Positions 8,949-18,252 are shown, counted from the stretch's first letter. The stretch: DNA of 64,000 nt from Methanosarcina barkeri 3 (GCF_000970305.1 NZ_CP009517.1:3224001-3288000), one strand, 5' to 3'. Notes: generated by a model from the letters alone, not told the origin. Program-made: numbers and translations.

Positions 8949-9684
8949 TATGTTTAATAACCTGCTATATTGTATAATCGTTTGTTTTTATATAAATTAT
9001 TTTATAATTTTTCTTATTTTTATACCCAATAGCCAAAAAGAAAAAACAAATAACGAAAATCATGCAATTGAAAGATAAAGATCTCAAACAGAATTTTTCG
9101 ATCAAACCTTCCGTTCAGCTTGATATCAAATGGTAGAAAAATATTTTATAATTTGTATTTTCAAAAGAGAGTATAAGCTGCTCATTCTCAAAAGCTGCAG
9201 ATTTATACTGCTTAAAAGCTTTCCTCAAAGGTATGATTCCTGCTGTGCCTTTGCAGCTGGCTTTGATATAGTATGTTCTTGGAAAGAAAGCAAGCCTATG
9301 ACCTTATTTTCTATTTTTATTCTTCATATCTCTACTCTGTTTAAGTTGATTTGCGGTCACTGAAATAAGTGAATAAGATAAAATTGAAATTTGAATAACT
9401 GACCTGAGTTCAGAAACCCAGATTCCTATATTTCTATAATTAACAACACTAACCTTATTGATATCAAGACAAGTACCTGATTTGACAGACAAGAATGACC
9501 GATCAGGTTTCAGTACTGCATAATAGTGATATTTTTCAAAAATATAATGAATTTAAAGCAAGTTTCTGATAACTTACTTTTTAACAGGGGAAACTCAACG
9601 AAATCAAAAAATGGCAATTTTTTAGAAAACAAGTCTTTAAAAAACAAGTTCTGAAATCCAGATTCTGATAATGGAGGAGTCATT
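8949..9684. other. Intergenic region, no gene seen
   Basis: About 735 AT-rich bases. Frames at 9130-9363 (plus) and 9304-9492 (minus) overlap each other, lack ribosome-binding sites and have no recognisable content. Confidence 0.45.
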
Positions 9685-9825
9685 TTGCCAAAAGAAGATA
9701 AAGAACCGTCTTTCCAACCTGAGCCGATACCTGAACCTGAGCCCGAGCCTGTTCCTTCACCTGAACCGATACCTCATCCGGAGCCAGAAGTTGAACATGA
9801 TAAGAAGCCAAAGAAAATAAAGTAA
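9685..9825 (+). CDS. Pro/Glu-rich 46-residue protein
   Basis: A TTG start at 9685 is preceded by GGAGGAG (9673-9679) at good spacing. The product is almost wholly Pro-Glu repeats (PEPIPEPEPEPVPSPEPIP) ending in a Lys-rich tail, HDKKPKKIK. Such sequences are extended and often act as spacers or linkers; no specific function can be assigned. Its stop codon lies inside the first unit of the 18-bp array that follows, so the array seems to have grown from the gene's 3' end. Confidence 0.55.
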   Translation: MPKEDKEPSFQPEPIPEPEPEPVPSPEPIPHPEPEVEHDKKPKKIK

Positions 9826-9990
9826 CAAGAGAAAAATAAAGTAACCAGAGAAAACAAAGTAACCAGAGAAAACAAAGTAACCAGAGAAAACAAAGTAACC
9901 AGAGAAAACAAAGTAACCAGAGAAAACAAAGTAACCAGAGAAAACAAAGTAACCAGAGAAAACAAAGTAACCAGAGAAAACAAAGTAACC
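9823..9990. repeat. 18-bp tandem array (GTAACCAGAGAAAACAAA)
   Basis: About eight near-perfect copies of GTAACCAGAGAAAACAAA, preceded by one variant copy that overlaps the stop of the Pro/Glu-rich gene. Reading frames on the minus strand (FSLVTL repeats) are artefacts. Confidence 0.95.
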
Positions 9991-10110
9991 TAGTACTGCG
10001 ACTCTGAAGTAGGTTCATAAAATTTTATTTTTGAATATATAAGAGGATCACGGATTTTTCCAAAAGTAAAGAATTAATTTTGGAACCGAAGCACCAAATA
10101 TAAAGTACGG
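9991..10110 (+). repeat. Dispersed ~110-bp element, copy A (upstream of the TIR gene)
   Basis: Begins TAGTACTGCGACTCTGAA, continues through TTCATAAAATTTTA, GGATTTTTCC and TTAATTTTGGAACCGAAGCACC. It matches copy C at 52146-52268 along its whole length, and copy B at 12008-12113 in reverse. It ends six bases before the TIR gene start and contains AT-rich TATA-like stretches, so it may hold that gene's promoter. Confidence 0.7.
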
Positions 10111-10115
10111 AACCA

Positions 10116-10676
10116 ATGATCTCGAAAATATACATATCCCACTGTGAACAGGACGAGCCACTTGCTCAGGAACTTGCCAGATCGCTCTGGGCTGTAGAGC
10201 TGGAAAGCTTTTCATCTCTGTACAGGAAAGCTCGAATTCTTTCCCTAGGTGAAAGGATACGTTTTGGTATTCGCCAATCAGACTGTTTTATCCCGATTCT
10301 CACACAGAAAGGTGCAGGGTCTCCGGAAGTAAATCAGGAGATTGGCCTTGCAGTCGGAACTGACCAGCTTATAATTCCGCTAGTAGAAGCAGAAGTAGAA
10401 TTACCTATCCTTATACACCACCTCCAGCCCATTGTTTTTTCTTCTGAGGCTTATGAGGATGCTCTAGGAAAACTAATACAGAACCTGAGAGAACTGACCA
10501 GGCTTGACTGGCTGAAGATAAAGTGTCCCTATTGCGGAGAGGAGATGACGCAGTACATCTCACCTCAGGAAGAGATAGAGAGAGCTCTTCTAGCAGGAAC
10601 GCACCTTGAGACAAGATGCAGTTATTGCCAGAAGAGTATTCACATGGACCCAAGAACATTCAGACCTATGCTCTGA
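10116..10676 (+). CDS. TIR-domain protein with C-terminal zinc ribbon
   Basis: Residues 1-125 form a TIR-like domain: KIYISHCEQDEPLAQELA at the N-terminus, and SPEVNQEIGLA (69-79), which matches the SxxxxxE signature carrying the catalytic Glu of TIR NADases (here Glu75). Residues 137-171 form a two-CxxC zinc ribbon (CPYC at 137, CSYC at 168). Prokaryotic TIR proteins often cleave NAD or make signal nucleotides in antiviral defence; that role is an inference here. A 117-residue gene follows after 44 bases and probably shares the transcript. Confidence 0.75.
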   Translation: MISKIYISHCEQDEPLAQELARSLWAVELESFSSLYRKARILSLGERIRFGIRQSDCFIPILTQKGAGSPEVNQEIGLAVGTDQLIIPLVEAEVELPILIHHLQPIVFSSEAYEDALGKLIQNLRELTRLDWLKIKCPYCGEEMTQYISPQEEIERALLAGTHLETRCSYCQKSIHMDPRTFRPML

Positions 10677-10720
10677 TTATTGATTATCAATAGGGCTGAA
10701 AATAATAAAGAGGTGGACTG

Positions 10721-11074
10721 ATGGAAAGAAAAGCAACAAATGAGATAAAAGATGAGCCAGGAGAACCAATGGTAGCTCGATCCAAAATGGGTGAGGCGAC
10801 TGTAAGTGAGTCAGAGGTCAAAGGAATTGAAAACCTCACTTCGACAGAAAAGAAACACCTGCTTTTACAACTTGCCCGAGATAGGGTTAAAGACAGTTCT
10901 GCCGGCCCATGGGAAATTGTTGATATCTTCAGAGAAAATTGGAGAACTATTAAAGCTACGTTATCTCAACCCGTAGAAATTAATGTAAGGGATGTAGGAA
11001 GAGATGCTCTCTTTCAGGTATCCCTGGATATAACGCAATTAGAAAGAGAACTCGAAACCGAGGGACTGGAATAA
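10721..11074 (+). CDS. Small hypothetical protein, partner of the TIR gene
   Basis: A soluble 117-residue protein preceded by GAGGTGG five bases before ATG. The first 35 residues are polar and probably disordered. The rest is charged and helical (TSTEKKHLLLQLARDRVKD; WEIVDIFRENWRTIKATL), ending in DITQLERELETEGLE. I recognise no family. Its position 44 bases after the TIR gene suggests a functional link, for example as sensor, inhibitor or effector partner, but nothing in the sequence decides which. Confidence 0.65.
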   Translation: MERKATNEIKDEPGEPMVARSKMGEATVSESEVKGIENLTSTEKKHLLLQLARDRVKDSSAGPWEIVDIFRENWRTIKATLSQPVEINVRDVGRDALFQVSLDITQLERELETEGLE

Positions 11075-11321
11075 CACTCTTTAAATCTAAGACAGCTTCA
11101 TTTTTATACTGGGTTCATTTTACGTTTGGTTTATTCTGAAATTTTGACTGGATATTATTGTAATTTCAGGGCAACATAAGGAAAAGTAACAGAAAAAGGA
11201 AAAACTAGAGAAAAAGACAAAAATAAAGCGTAAGGAAAAAGAGAAATTGAGGTAAAAATATTAACCTCGCAAACTGACTGAAGATTATTAGAACTAAAAC
11301 ATAAAGCTTGATGCCGAAATA

Positions 11322-11516
11322 TTAGTATCTTTTAGGTTTGCGCTTTGCGTAACACTCCCTGCAGTAGACAGGCCTGTCAGGGTCCGGTTTAAAAGGCACT
11401 TCCGTTTCTTTGCCACAATCTGAACATTTTGCTTTGTACATCGTTTGTGGCTCTCTACTATAGCTGCGTTCTCTACTGGAACCCCGATCCCTACTCTGGG
11501 AACCTTTTCTTTCCAT
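11322..11516 (-). CDS. CxxC-x17-CxxC zinc-binding domain protein
   Basis: A 64-residue protein. The first 27 residues are Arg/Ser-rich (SQSRDRGSSRERSYSRE). The core is CSDC, seventeen residues, CREC, the exact spacing of the small zinc-binding family named CxxC-x17-CxxC (TIGR04272), followed by a basic tail. AGGGG lies just upstream of ATG. Nucleic-acid binding is plausible from the basic composition but unproven. Confidence 0.75.
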   Translation of the reverse strand: MERKGSQSRDRGSSRERSYSREPQTMYKAKCSDCGKETEVPFKPDPDRPVYCRECYAKRKPKRY

Positions 11517-12347
11517 ATAATTTCCCCTATTTGATTCTCGTTAAAGTTCACACAAAGAGAAATATCAAATAATTCAAAAAGAGCCTCATTTATGAACTGT
11601 TGTTGCTGGGGATCTCGATGAACTAATTGAACTATTAATATCTAGCATAATGGTATTTATTTTTACTGTACTAAACTTTATTAAGCTTCAACAATTTTGT
11701 TACTTTTTAAGCCGAGTGCTTAGCAATTTATTCCAATGAGCTATGCATCTCATACTCAAATTATTGAAATATTTGTTGCATTAAACTCTATTAATGTTTG
11801 AGTTACAAATAAACTTCGTTATCATTCAAGTGTCTCATTAAGTTTTTTAAGACTTAAGTTTCCAGAATAATACTAAGGAATTAAAGTATTAAGGAGCTAA
11901 GCAAAGTTTGCAAAATTATTCTACTTAAAACTGGGGTTTCGATTCTAAAATAGATTCTTTATTTAGCATGAAAGTGCTGCCATCTGCAAGCACTTTCATT
12001 GGCTGTGCATGTTATTCAAAGAATATCATGTTCGTTTTCTGGAAAAATTCATAACCTCAGGTTCTATTCAAAAGTCAAGTTTTATAAACCTATTTCGGAA
12101 TCGCAATACTCAGCCTATATTTAGCAAAAAATTTTAAAGATAGTTGCTGAGTTTCGAAAAAATACTGTGAAATATGGGTTTATAAATTTTAGCAGTAGAG
12201 TTATGACAAAAATAGCCTGGAAAATAACTATCAGATAACTGCATTCCGGATAAAGAAAGGAGGTTTATTAGCCTCCAATTTTATTTGGATAAAGGGAAAA
12301 CTTTTTACTCACTCCCTATTTAGCGCCTTACTGACTCTAAAGTAAGA
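11517..12347. other. AT-rich intergenic region containing dispersed element copy B
   Basis: No gene seen. The only recognised feature is the inverted copy of the dispersed element near 12008-12113. Confidence 0.5.
12008..12113 (-). repeat. Dispersed ~110-bp element, copy B
   Basis: Read on the minus strand it begins GCTGAGTATTGCGATTCCG, then GGTTTATAAAACTTGACTTT and AATTTTTCCAGAAAA, aligned with copies A (9991) and C (52146). Its first 45 bases are closest to copy C. It is not next to a gene start. Confidence 0.6.
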
Positions 12348-12535
12348 TTATTTTCCTTCAAATTCTTTGCTGACGTCGATAGTACTGGTGTACTCCTTGT
12401 CTGGAAGGTCTTCGAGAAACTCAATTACCTCATTACTAGCTTTATGCTTTTAGCATGCTCAATAAGGCCCTGTTTTTTTACAGGATAATCTATGTCCTTT
12501 AGAGCTTTCTGAACTTCAATAGGGCTTGTATGCAT
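12348..12535 (-). pseudogene. DUF2795 gene broken by a one-base frameshift
   Basis: Reads MHTSPIEVQKALKDIDYPV..., closely matching the intact gene at 13159-13347. Translation breaks where that gene has five T (plus strand) and this one has four (near 12450). The second half continues in another frame (KASNEVIEFLEDLPDKEY ... SKEFEGK). The GGGGG leader before the start is kept. Confidence 0.75.
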
Positions 12536-12612
12536 AAGTTTCCCCCTTTACTCCAATCAAGTCCCCTTTAAGTTCATTTTAACATTTACAGCTGTTTCAG
12601 AGACCTGATCCC

Positions 12613-12822
12613 TTATTTTGACTCTCCTTCAAAACGCTTTCCACTAAATTCCTGAGCAACATCGGCAGCATTTTTATATGTCCTATCTGGAAGTTGCTGC
12701 AAGTCAGAAATTATTTCATTATTAGCGTTATGTTGCTGAGCATAACTAACAATTTCATTCTTGTTTTTAGGAAAATCAATACCTTTCAGTGCATGTTCAA
12801 CGTCAGCCATACTTGTTCTCAT
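12613..12822 (-). CDS. DUF2795 protein, paralogue 1
   Basis: A 69-residue protein of the DUF2795 family (unknown function, common in bacteria and archaea as small helical proteins): a conserved ALKGIDFPKNKNEIVSYA core, then QQLPDRTYKNAADVAQEF and a short basic/acidic tail. It differs from the next copy at few positions. Start and stop of the two copies are both displaced by exactly 290 bases, so they arose by tandem duplication that included the intergenic leader. GGGGG (12830-12834, complement) lies seven bases before the start. Confidence 0.8.
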   Translation of the reverse strand: MRTSMADVEHALKGIDFPKNKNEIVSYAQQHNANNEIISDLQQLPDRTYKNAADVAQEFSGKRFEGESK

Positions 12823-12902
12823 ATATTTTCCCCCTTTACTCCGGTTAAGTCTCCTTTAACTGTTCATTTTAAAAGTTACAGCTTTCTCAGGGACATGGTC
12901 CC

Positions 12903-13112
12903 TTATTTTGACTCTCCTTCAAAACGCTTTCCGCTAAATTCCTGAGCAACATCGGCAGCGTTGTTATATGTCCTGTCTGGAAGTTGCTGCAAGTCCGAAA
13001 CTATTTCGTCACTTGCACCATGTTCCTGAGCATACTTTACAATTTCGTTCTTGTTTTTAGGAAAATCAATACCACCCAGTGAATGTTGAACATCAGCCAT
13101 ACTTGTTCTCAT
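12903..13112 (-). CDS. DUF2795 protein, paralogue 2
   Basis: A 69-residue near-copy of the gene at 12613-12822, with substitutions mainly in the central helix (EHGASDEIVSDL versus QHNANNEIISDL). The same GKRFEGESK tail is present. The 290-bp duplication and amino-acid conservation suggest both copies are kept functional. Confidence 0.8.
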   Translation of the reverse strand: MRTSMADVQHSLGGIDFPKNKNEIVKYAQEHGASDEIVSDLQQLPDRTYNNAADVAQEFSGKRFEGESK

Positions 13113-13158
13113 AACTTTTCCCCATATTTTGCATATTTCGAATTATTTATTAATGATT

Positions 13159-13347
13159 TTACTTTCCAGAGAATTCCTTACTAACATCTGCAGCGTTTGT
13201 ATATTCCTTGTCTGGAAGACTCTCTAGTACTTGCATTACTTCGTTACTGGCATTGTGCTTTTTAGCGTGCTCAATAAGATCCTTCTTTTTTACAGGATAA
13301 TTTATGTCCTTTAGAGCTTTTTGGACTTCAATTGGACTGGTCTGCAT
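13159..13347 (-). CDS. DUF2795 protein, paralogue 3 (diverged)
   Basis: A 62-residue member lacking the basic tail (ends DVSKEFSGK), with a KALKDINYPVKKKDLIEHA core. It is closer to the frameshifted copy at 12348-12535 than to paralogues 1 and 2, so the cluster has two subtypes. GGGGG (13355-13359, complement) precedes ATG. Confidence 0.8.
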   Translation of the reverse strand: MQTSPIEVQKALKDINYPVKKKDLIEHAKKHNASNEVMQVLESLPDKEYTNAADVSKEFSGK

Positions 13348-13698
13348 AAATTTTCCCCCGATTTTTGTATTTTATATATTTTTAATTCCTTACTGACATG
13401 TCAGTATGACATGCTTTCTAGCGATCTACATACTTTTCAGACAGAAAGCTTTATCTGAATACTTTATTGCCAAATTTTTGTACTTACTCTCAGGTGTATT
13501 CAGCCGTATAGGTTGTATAACACTCGATAGCTCACTTTTGAATGAGATAACCCGTTATTTCTATATGATCCGAACCTAAACTGCATCTGTTCTAAAACCC
13601 CTGCTAAGTAAACCCGTAACCATTTGGTTTTACGGTTTGATGTGTTCGATTTCCAGATATTGATTTTTCTGGTAGCATCATCAGGGTGTTACTCTATT

Positions 13699-13830
13699 TT
13701 AGAAATCCCTCAAAAGGTCCAGAACACTACTGCTTGCCTGCTTATCCTCAGCAAACTTTACAAGGTCGTCTCTACTTTCAGGTATACCCTATTCCCCGCC
13801 GATTTATAGATTCTTCAACCCGGCGTGGAC
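13699..13830 (-). pseudogene. Decayed fifth DUF2795 gene
   Basis: The frame reads VHAGLKNL, two stops, then GIPESRDDLVKFAEDKQASS and a further VLDLLRDF before TAA. This aligns with the DUF2795 pattern (VQHSLGGIDFPKNKNEIVKYA). The stops fall between the first helix and the Pro-containing turn, and the C-terminal third is missing. An AGGAGGTG site (near 13848) survives upstream. Confidence 0.55.
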
Positions 13831-14752
13831 TCCTTTTTATAAGTTCACCTCCTGGATTCAGGTAGCTATTGCCTTTCCCAATAAGTTGCCCACCCACCAT
13901 TGAGTATTATGTAAAATATAATATAAAAAAGAATTCAACTCAAACGTTTAGTAGAAGATGACTATTTAGATCTAGAAGCTTATTGCTTTTTTTTAGAATT
14001 AAAGACTGAACATGTCTGAAAACAAGGGTTTTTAGTTAGCATCTATTGAAAAGTATCCCCCGATAAATTGCTTGGTTTAAAACAGGTTATTTAAAGAAAA
14101 TATTCCATTTAGTAGATCACCCGCTACCGAAAAATTACTCCATGAGGAAATAAGTTAGCCACATATAAGAAAAACTTTCTTGAAGGCTACCGAAGCTCAG
14201 AGGTGTCATATAAAAATAAATAGGTGTGATTTCAGCCTATAATTTTGAAAAAGTAATTTTATAGTATAAAACTAATTCTGAGTCTAAAACAATTCTGAGT
14301 CTAAAACAATTCTGAGTCTAAAACAATTCTGAGTCTATCTAATGAAGACAGGCATTTCAACCTATGATAATGCCAGAAATCAAGGCTTATCTCCGTCTTA
14401 CAAAAGTACCAGATAAAACATTTGTCTCTACTGAAAAGTCTTCAATTGCCTAAACATAAAGAAACTATTTTCTTCTAACTGGCAAACTTGATATTTGACT
14501 TTCTAGAAGAGTCCAGATCACTAGCAGTAAATTCAGGAAAAGCAGTGCAAGATAAAAGCTAAATTGTATAAGAAATGAAAACAACAACGATAAACAAGTA
14601 ACAGTCCAGAGAAGATTTCACAAAAGAACAGAAGGATGATCAGTCCGATAACTGATCTTAGAATTCGGAATATCGTTTTAGATATTCCTTTTACAAATAA
14701 AGAAAATATAATTTTTATATAATTAAAATTACAGTGCGTCTTGAGATTATTC
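13831..14752. other. Intergenic region with a 17-bp repeat
   Basis: No gene seen in 920 bases. It contains the 17-bp array at 14274-14336 and AT-rich sequence that presumably holds terminators and promoters I cannot place. Confidence 0.45.
14274..14336. repeat. 17-bp tandem repeat (AATTCTGAGTCTAAAAC)
   Basis: Three exact copies from 14274 and a fourth partial copy to 14336. Confidence 0.95.
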
Positions 14753-15424
14753 TCAGTTATATAAACCTACAATATACATGAGTAAACCTGAGAACAAAGG
14801 AATTAAGAAATTATCATTAAAGAAAAACTTGAAGATGATTTGCGAGTTAAGTTCCCGGATTGTCTGCAAACCTATAATGCTTTCCAGCAGCATCCCACCT
14901 GTAGCCCCTATAAAGGCCTGAGCAGGGGTCACAAAAAGTAAAGATGGTAAAAAGGCTGCTACTATACCTGAGACCGTCCCTTCTACGGTTTTTTCTTTCG
15001 AATACGGCAGCTTATGCCTGCCTACCAGCACTCCTATAGCGGTTGCTATAGAATCCCCGAATGCGACTATAGCAATAGAAGCATATACAATTTCTTCAGG
15101 GAATAATAGAAAAGAGAGAGTTATTCCACAAAGGAGCATGATAGTACCTTTAAGTGGTATATTTTGCTTTGAAGGTCTTCCCCACCTGCACAGGAAAGTA
15201 GACAAACGAAGCGGAAGCTTATCCATGATAATAGCTACTGAGACTGTTACGTATAGAGCAAGCAGAAATAACAGGAGAGGAAATGCCATATCGCCGGCTG
15301 CCCGGATTAAAAGAATTAAAGTTATACCTGTAAACAGGTGTATACATTGGCGCTCAACTTCACCTTTAAGAGCAGTTCTTCTATCGAGATCACATGTTAA
15401 GTTTTGAGTGCTTTCCTTTGCCAT
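14753..15424 (-). CDS. Diacylglycerol/polyprenol kinase family membrane protein
   Basis: A 223-residue membrane protein with about six hydrophobic segments. The diagnostic region (about 121-155) is FGDSIATAIGVLVGRHKLP followed by the KEKTVEGT motif, the nucleotide-binding signature of the SEC59/dolichol kinase and CDP-alcohol-synthesis superfamily (COG0170). It probably phosphorylates a polyprenol or related isoprenoid lipid with CTP, but substrate cannot be told from sequence. The gene stands alone, more than 300 bases from the next upstream gene. Confidence 0.8.
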   Translation of the reverse strand: MAKESTQNLTCDLDRRTALKGEVERQCIHLFTGITLILLIRAAGDMAFPLLLFLLALYVTVSVAIIMDKLPLRLSTFLCRWGRPSKQNIPLKGTIMLLCGITLSFLLFPEEIVYASIAIVAFGDSIATAIGVLVGRHKLPYSKEKTVEGTVSGIVAAFLPSLLFVTPAQAFIGATGGMLLESIIGLQTIRELNSQIIFKFFFNDNFLIPLFSGLLMYIVGLYN

Positions 15425-15786
15425 AAAATCAACTTTTTAGTGACCTTATACAGTTTTAATTCCAATCGACTAATCGAAATTAAAATCTGAAAAATCAAAG
15501 TTGTACTGACGCGAACATATCCCGCTACAAGCAACGAGTTCGCACAACCGCTCCAGATTCCGTTAAAGGAAATAATAACCCTAAACAATTTAGTTTGAGC
15601 AGAAGGTAATAACCGAAAATGGAATTGAGAAATTATATTACCATCAACTGTTACCGGAAAAGTTTTCCATCCCCACAGCAGACTAGCGGGTATTCGATTG
15701 AAATAAAAGGCCTGAAAACATAAGCCTTGCGCTCTAGAAAGAAGTCTAGAACAAAAAAATTTCAAGCCAAAAAATGAAAAGGTAAT

Positions 15787-16785
15787 TTATCCCGTCTCTT
15801 TTAACGCCGGTAAGATATCTTTTCCATAGGCTTTAAGGAAAGCTATCTGGTCTGAAGCTGCCGAATGTAAGTAAATATGTGTGAAACCTAAATCAATATA
15901 TTTTTTTATAAAATTAATGTGGTCTTCAGAACTTTCGGAAAAACAAGCATTTTTTCGTACTGTATCCGAGCCCACAACTTTTCCATTCTGAGCAGACATT
16001 TCAGGAGTATATATTTTATTCAGGAAAAGGGCAGGTATAAGAGCTCCAGCCCAGTACTTCATGAAGTTCTCAATAGATGTTTCAGGATCTGTCCCATAGT
16101 CAACGAAGAGCTCTACTGCTTTTGGCAAATGTTCCGGGTTCTTACCTGAATCCCTGGCTCCTTTTTCAAACTCGGAAAGAATCTGCTCATATTTCTGTGT
16201 ATCCGATTCTCCTCCTACAGTTAGAAGGCCGTCTCCATAATAGCCTGCAATATATGCACTTTCAGGCACTAGAGAAGAAATATAAATTGGAATATTGTTT
16301 TTAGGCAGCGTGTAAAGTTTGGCGTTCTTTGTCCGGTAGTAACACCCATCAAAACTGACTTTTTGCCCGGTCCAGAGTTCACGGATAAGCCCTACTGCTT
16401 CTATCATTCGTATCTGGCGCTCGTCATATTGCGGCCATTCGAGTGTTACGGAATATTCGTTTAAAGCTTCTCCGGTTCCAACTGCAAGATAGGTTCTTCC
16501 ACCTGCAATCGACGATACGGTTGCGGCAGCCTGAGCAATGATAGCAGGATTATAGCGCAGGATAGGGCAGGTCAGACCTGTTCCAAGTTCGATATTTTGG
16601 GTACTCGCAGCTGCTGCACCAAGCCAGCTCCAGATAAAGCAGGCCTGTCCTTCTTCACTCCAGGGGTGAAAATGATCACTGGCATCAATACTTTCAAAGC
16701 CTGCCTCTTCAGCAGTTATTACCTGTTGCAGCAACTCGGAAGGAGGGAACTGTTCAGGTGCGATCTTGTATCCTAGTTTAAGCAA
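15787..16785 (-). CDS. F420-dependent LLM-class oxidoreductase (G6PDH-like subfamily)
   Basis: A 332-residue luciferase-like TIM barrel: ASDHFHPWSEEGQACFIWSW (36-55) and GLTCPILRYNPAIIAQAAAT are typical of the F420-dependent glucose-6-phosphate-dehydrogenase-like group (TIGR03557), and LAVGTGEALNE is the usual cofactor-phosphate loop. Methanogens have abundant F420. The true substrate is unknown, since archaeal members need not use glucose 6-phosphate. It begins with TTG behind ATGGGGGATAAGATTG, the same leader as the flavodoxin gene at 43750. Confidence 0.85.
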   Translation of the reverse strand: MLKLGYKIAPEQFPPSELLQQVITAEEAGFESIDASDHFHPWSEEGQACFIWSWLGAAAASTQNIELGTGLTCPILRYNPAIIAQAAATVSSIAGGRTYLAVGTGEALNEYSVTLEWPQYDERQIRMIEAVGLIRELWTGQKVSFDGCYYRTKNAKLYTLPKNNIPIYISSLVPESAYIAGYYGDGLLTVGGESDTQKYEQILSEFEKGARDSGKNPEHLPKAVELFVDYGTDPETSIENFMKYWAGALIPALFLNKIYTPEMSAQNGKVVGSDTVRKNACFSESSEDHINFIKKYIDLGFTHIYLHSAASDQIAFLKAYGKDILPALKETG

Positions 16786-16919
16786 TCTTATCCCCCATTG
16801 ATTATTTATTAAAATTATAAAATAATATTAGATAATTGTATTCAGACTTAAAAATTCAAAGTCGAGACCAGTACGTTCTGTTTATAAAGTAAGGCTTCTT
16901 GAGATATGACCTCTAGAAG

Positions 16920-17150
16920 AAAAAGACAAAGGAGAAAGTAAGTAAAGAAAGAATAACTAAAAAACAATAAAGAAAAAATAACTAAAGAAAAAAGCAAAGA
17001 AAAGAATAACCAAAGGAAAGACAGCAAAGAAAAAATAACTAAAGAAAAAAGCAAAGAAAAGAATAACTAAAGGAAAGACAGCAAAAAAGAATAACTAAAA
17101 AACAGCAAAGAAAAAAATAACTAAAAGAAAACAATAAAGGAGTAAAAGTG
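16920..17150. repeat. A-rich imperfect repeats (AAAGAAAAAATAACTAAAG type)
   Basis: Repeats built from AAAGAAAAAATAACTAA and AAAGCAAAGAAAAGAATAAC fill the gap between alaX and the F420 oxidoreductase. Long minus-strand frames here (FSLVIFSLL repeats) come from base composition. Confidence 0.8.
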
Positions 17151-17173
17151 AAGAAAGCTCAGATTTCTGGAGA

Positions 17174-17911
17174 TTAGTCCAGGAGTGTAAAGTACATTCT
17201 CCTGTTGCTCTTCCCTTTATTCTGAAGTTTTATGATCTTTATACCTTTTATTTCCTCAGTATTTTTAACATGAGTTCCTCCACAGGCTTCGATAGTGACT
17301 CCTTCGATTTCGACTATGCGAACTTCATTTATTTCGTCGGAAAAGCCTTTTGCCAGTGTGGTTAACCGCGAGAGCCTTTCTTCGGCTTCTTTACGGCTTA
17401 CAAGATAAAGATCGACAGGACTTTTCCGGGCTATAAGGTCATTGGCAATTTTCTCATATTCGGCAAATTTATCCCTATCAAAGACTTCAAGACTGAAATC
17501 CACCCTGCTCTGGTCAAGACCAAGCTGGTTTCCGGTTATCTGAGCTCCTGCCTCTTTTTCAATTACGTTTGCTATTATATGAGTCGCCGTATGCATACGC
17601 ATATGCCTGTAACGACGATCCCAATTTATGAATCCTTTTACCTTGTCCCCCGTTTTTAATCCATTAGAAACATTTTCACTGTCTATCTCGTGACTGATGT
17701 CTCCATTGGACTTACTCACATACAGAACATTAAACTCAGCTCCATCAGATTCACGAACCAGCTTTCCGGTATCACTGAGTTGGCCACCGCTCTCGGGATA
17801 AAAAGCAGTACGATCAAGAACGATAAATCGATTATCTGTAACTTTTTCGACAGTTGCTTCGAATTCTTTCAGATAACAATCAAGGAAGTAAAGCGCCTCT
17901 GTCATTGTCAA
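17174..17911 (-). CDS. alaX: Alanyl-tRNA editing protein AlaX
   Basis: A 245-residue free-standing editing domain that hydrolyses mischarged Ser- or Gly-tRNA(Ala). The zinc ligands are clear: HTATH (about 106-110) and CGGTH (about 216-220). The glycine-rich ESGGQLSDTG segment near residue 40 is typical of the larger AlaX-M type, which also has the N-terminal beta-barrel seen here. Translation likely starts at the first ATG, behind AGAGGT. No operon partner is visible. Confidence 0.93.
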   Translation of the reverse strand: MTMTEALYFLDCYLKEFEATVEKVTDNRFIVLDRTAFYPESGGQLSDTGKLVRESDGAEFNVLYVSKSNGDISHEIDSENVSNGLKTGDKVKGFINWDRRYRHMRMHTATHIIANVIEKEAGAQITGNQLGLDQSRVDFSLEVFDRDKFAEYEKIANDLIARKSPVDLYLVSRKEAEERLSRLTTLAKGFSDEINEVRIVEIEGVTIEACGGTHVKNTEEIKGIKIIKLQNKGKSNRRMYFTLLD

Positions 17912-18071
17912 ACCTCTTTTTTAAACTTTACTGAAGTGGAAATTAAGGAATAAAAACTGTCAGAATACATAAACTATACAGTTTTGAGTAAAAGTCCAAG
18001 CCTTACCAACATAATTCTCCATAACTGCAGAAAACGGTAACCATGGGAACGTTTATTTCAATCACTTGTGA

Positions 18072-18252
18072 TTACTGAATATCTATTAAACTAACACTGG
18101 CAAGAAGTTTTTCCTTTTGGTGTTCCAGTTCTCTCCTTAAAGCGACAAGCTTTTTTTGGAATCCTCAATATTCTCTTCAAGCGAGTGAGTTTTGCCCGGA
18201 AGTTCAGCTTTCTTATGTTTGAGTTCAACCAGCTTTTCCGTGTTCGAACTTT
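18072..18252 (-). pseudogene. Fragment of the downstream coiled-coil gene
   Basis: Codes for EKLVELKHKKAELPGKTHS..., the equivalent of residues about 355-425 of the coiled-coil protein at 19434-20741. The frame breaks in a run of seven A where eight would restore ELEHQKEKLLASVSLIDIQ. It ends SLIDIQ-stop, which probably shows the original end of the family. The first 350 residues are missing. The AIM24 gene lies between fragment and intact copy. Confidence 0.75.

Noticed and set aside
9680-10018. Minus-strand frames of repeated FSLVTL or LLCFLW
   Set aside because: Produced by the 18-bp array; no start signal and no conserved content.
15397-15765. 122-residue minus-strand frame overlapping the polyprenol-kinase gene start
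   Set aside because: Overlaps the true gene by 28 bases, has no ribosome-binding site and no recognisable domain.
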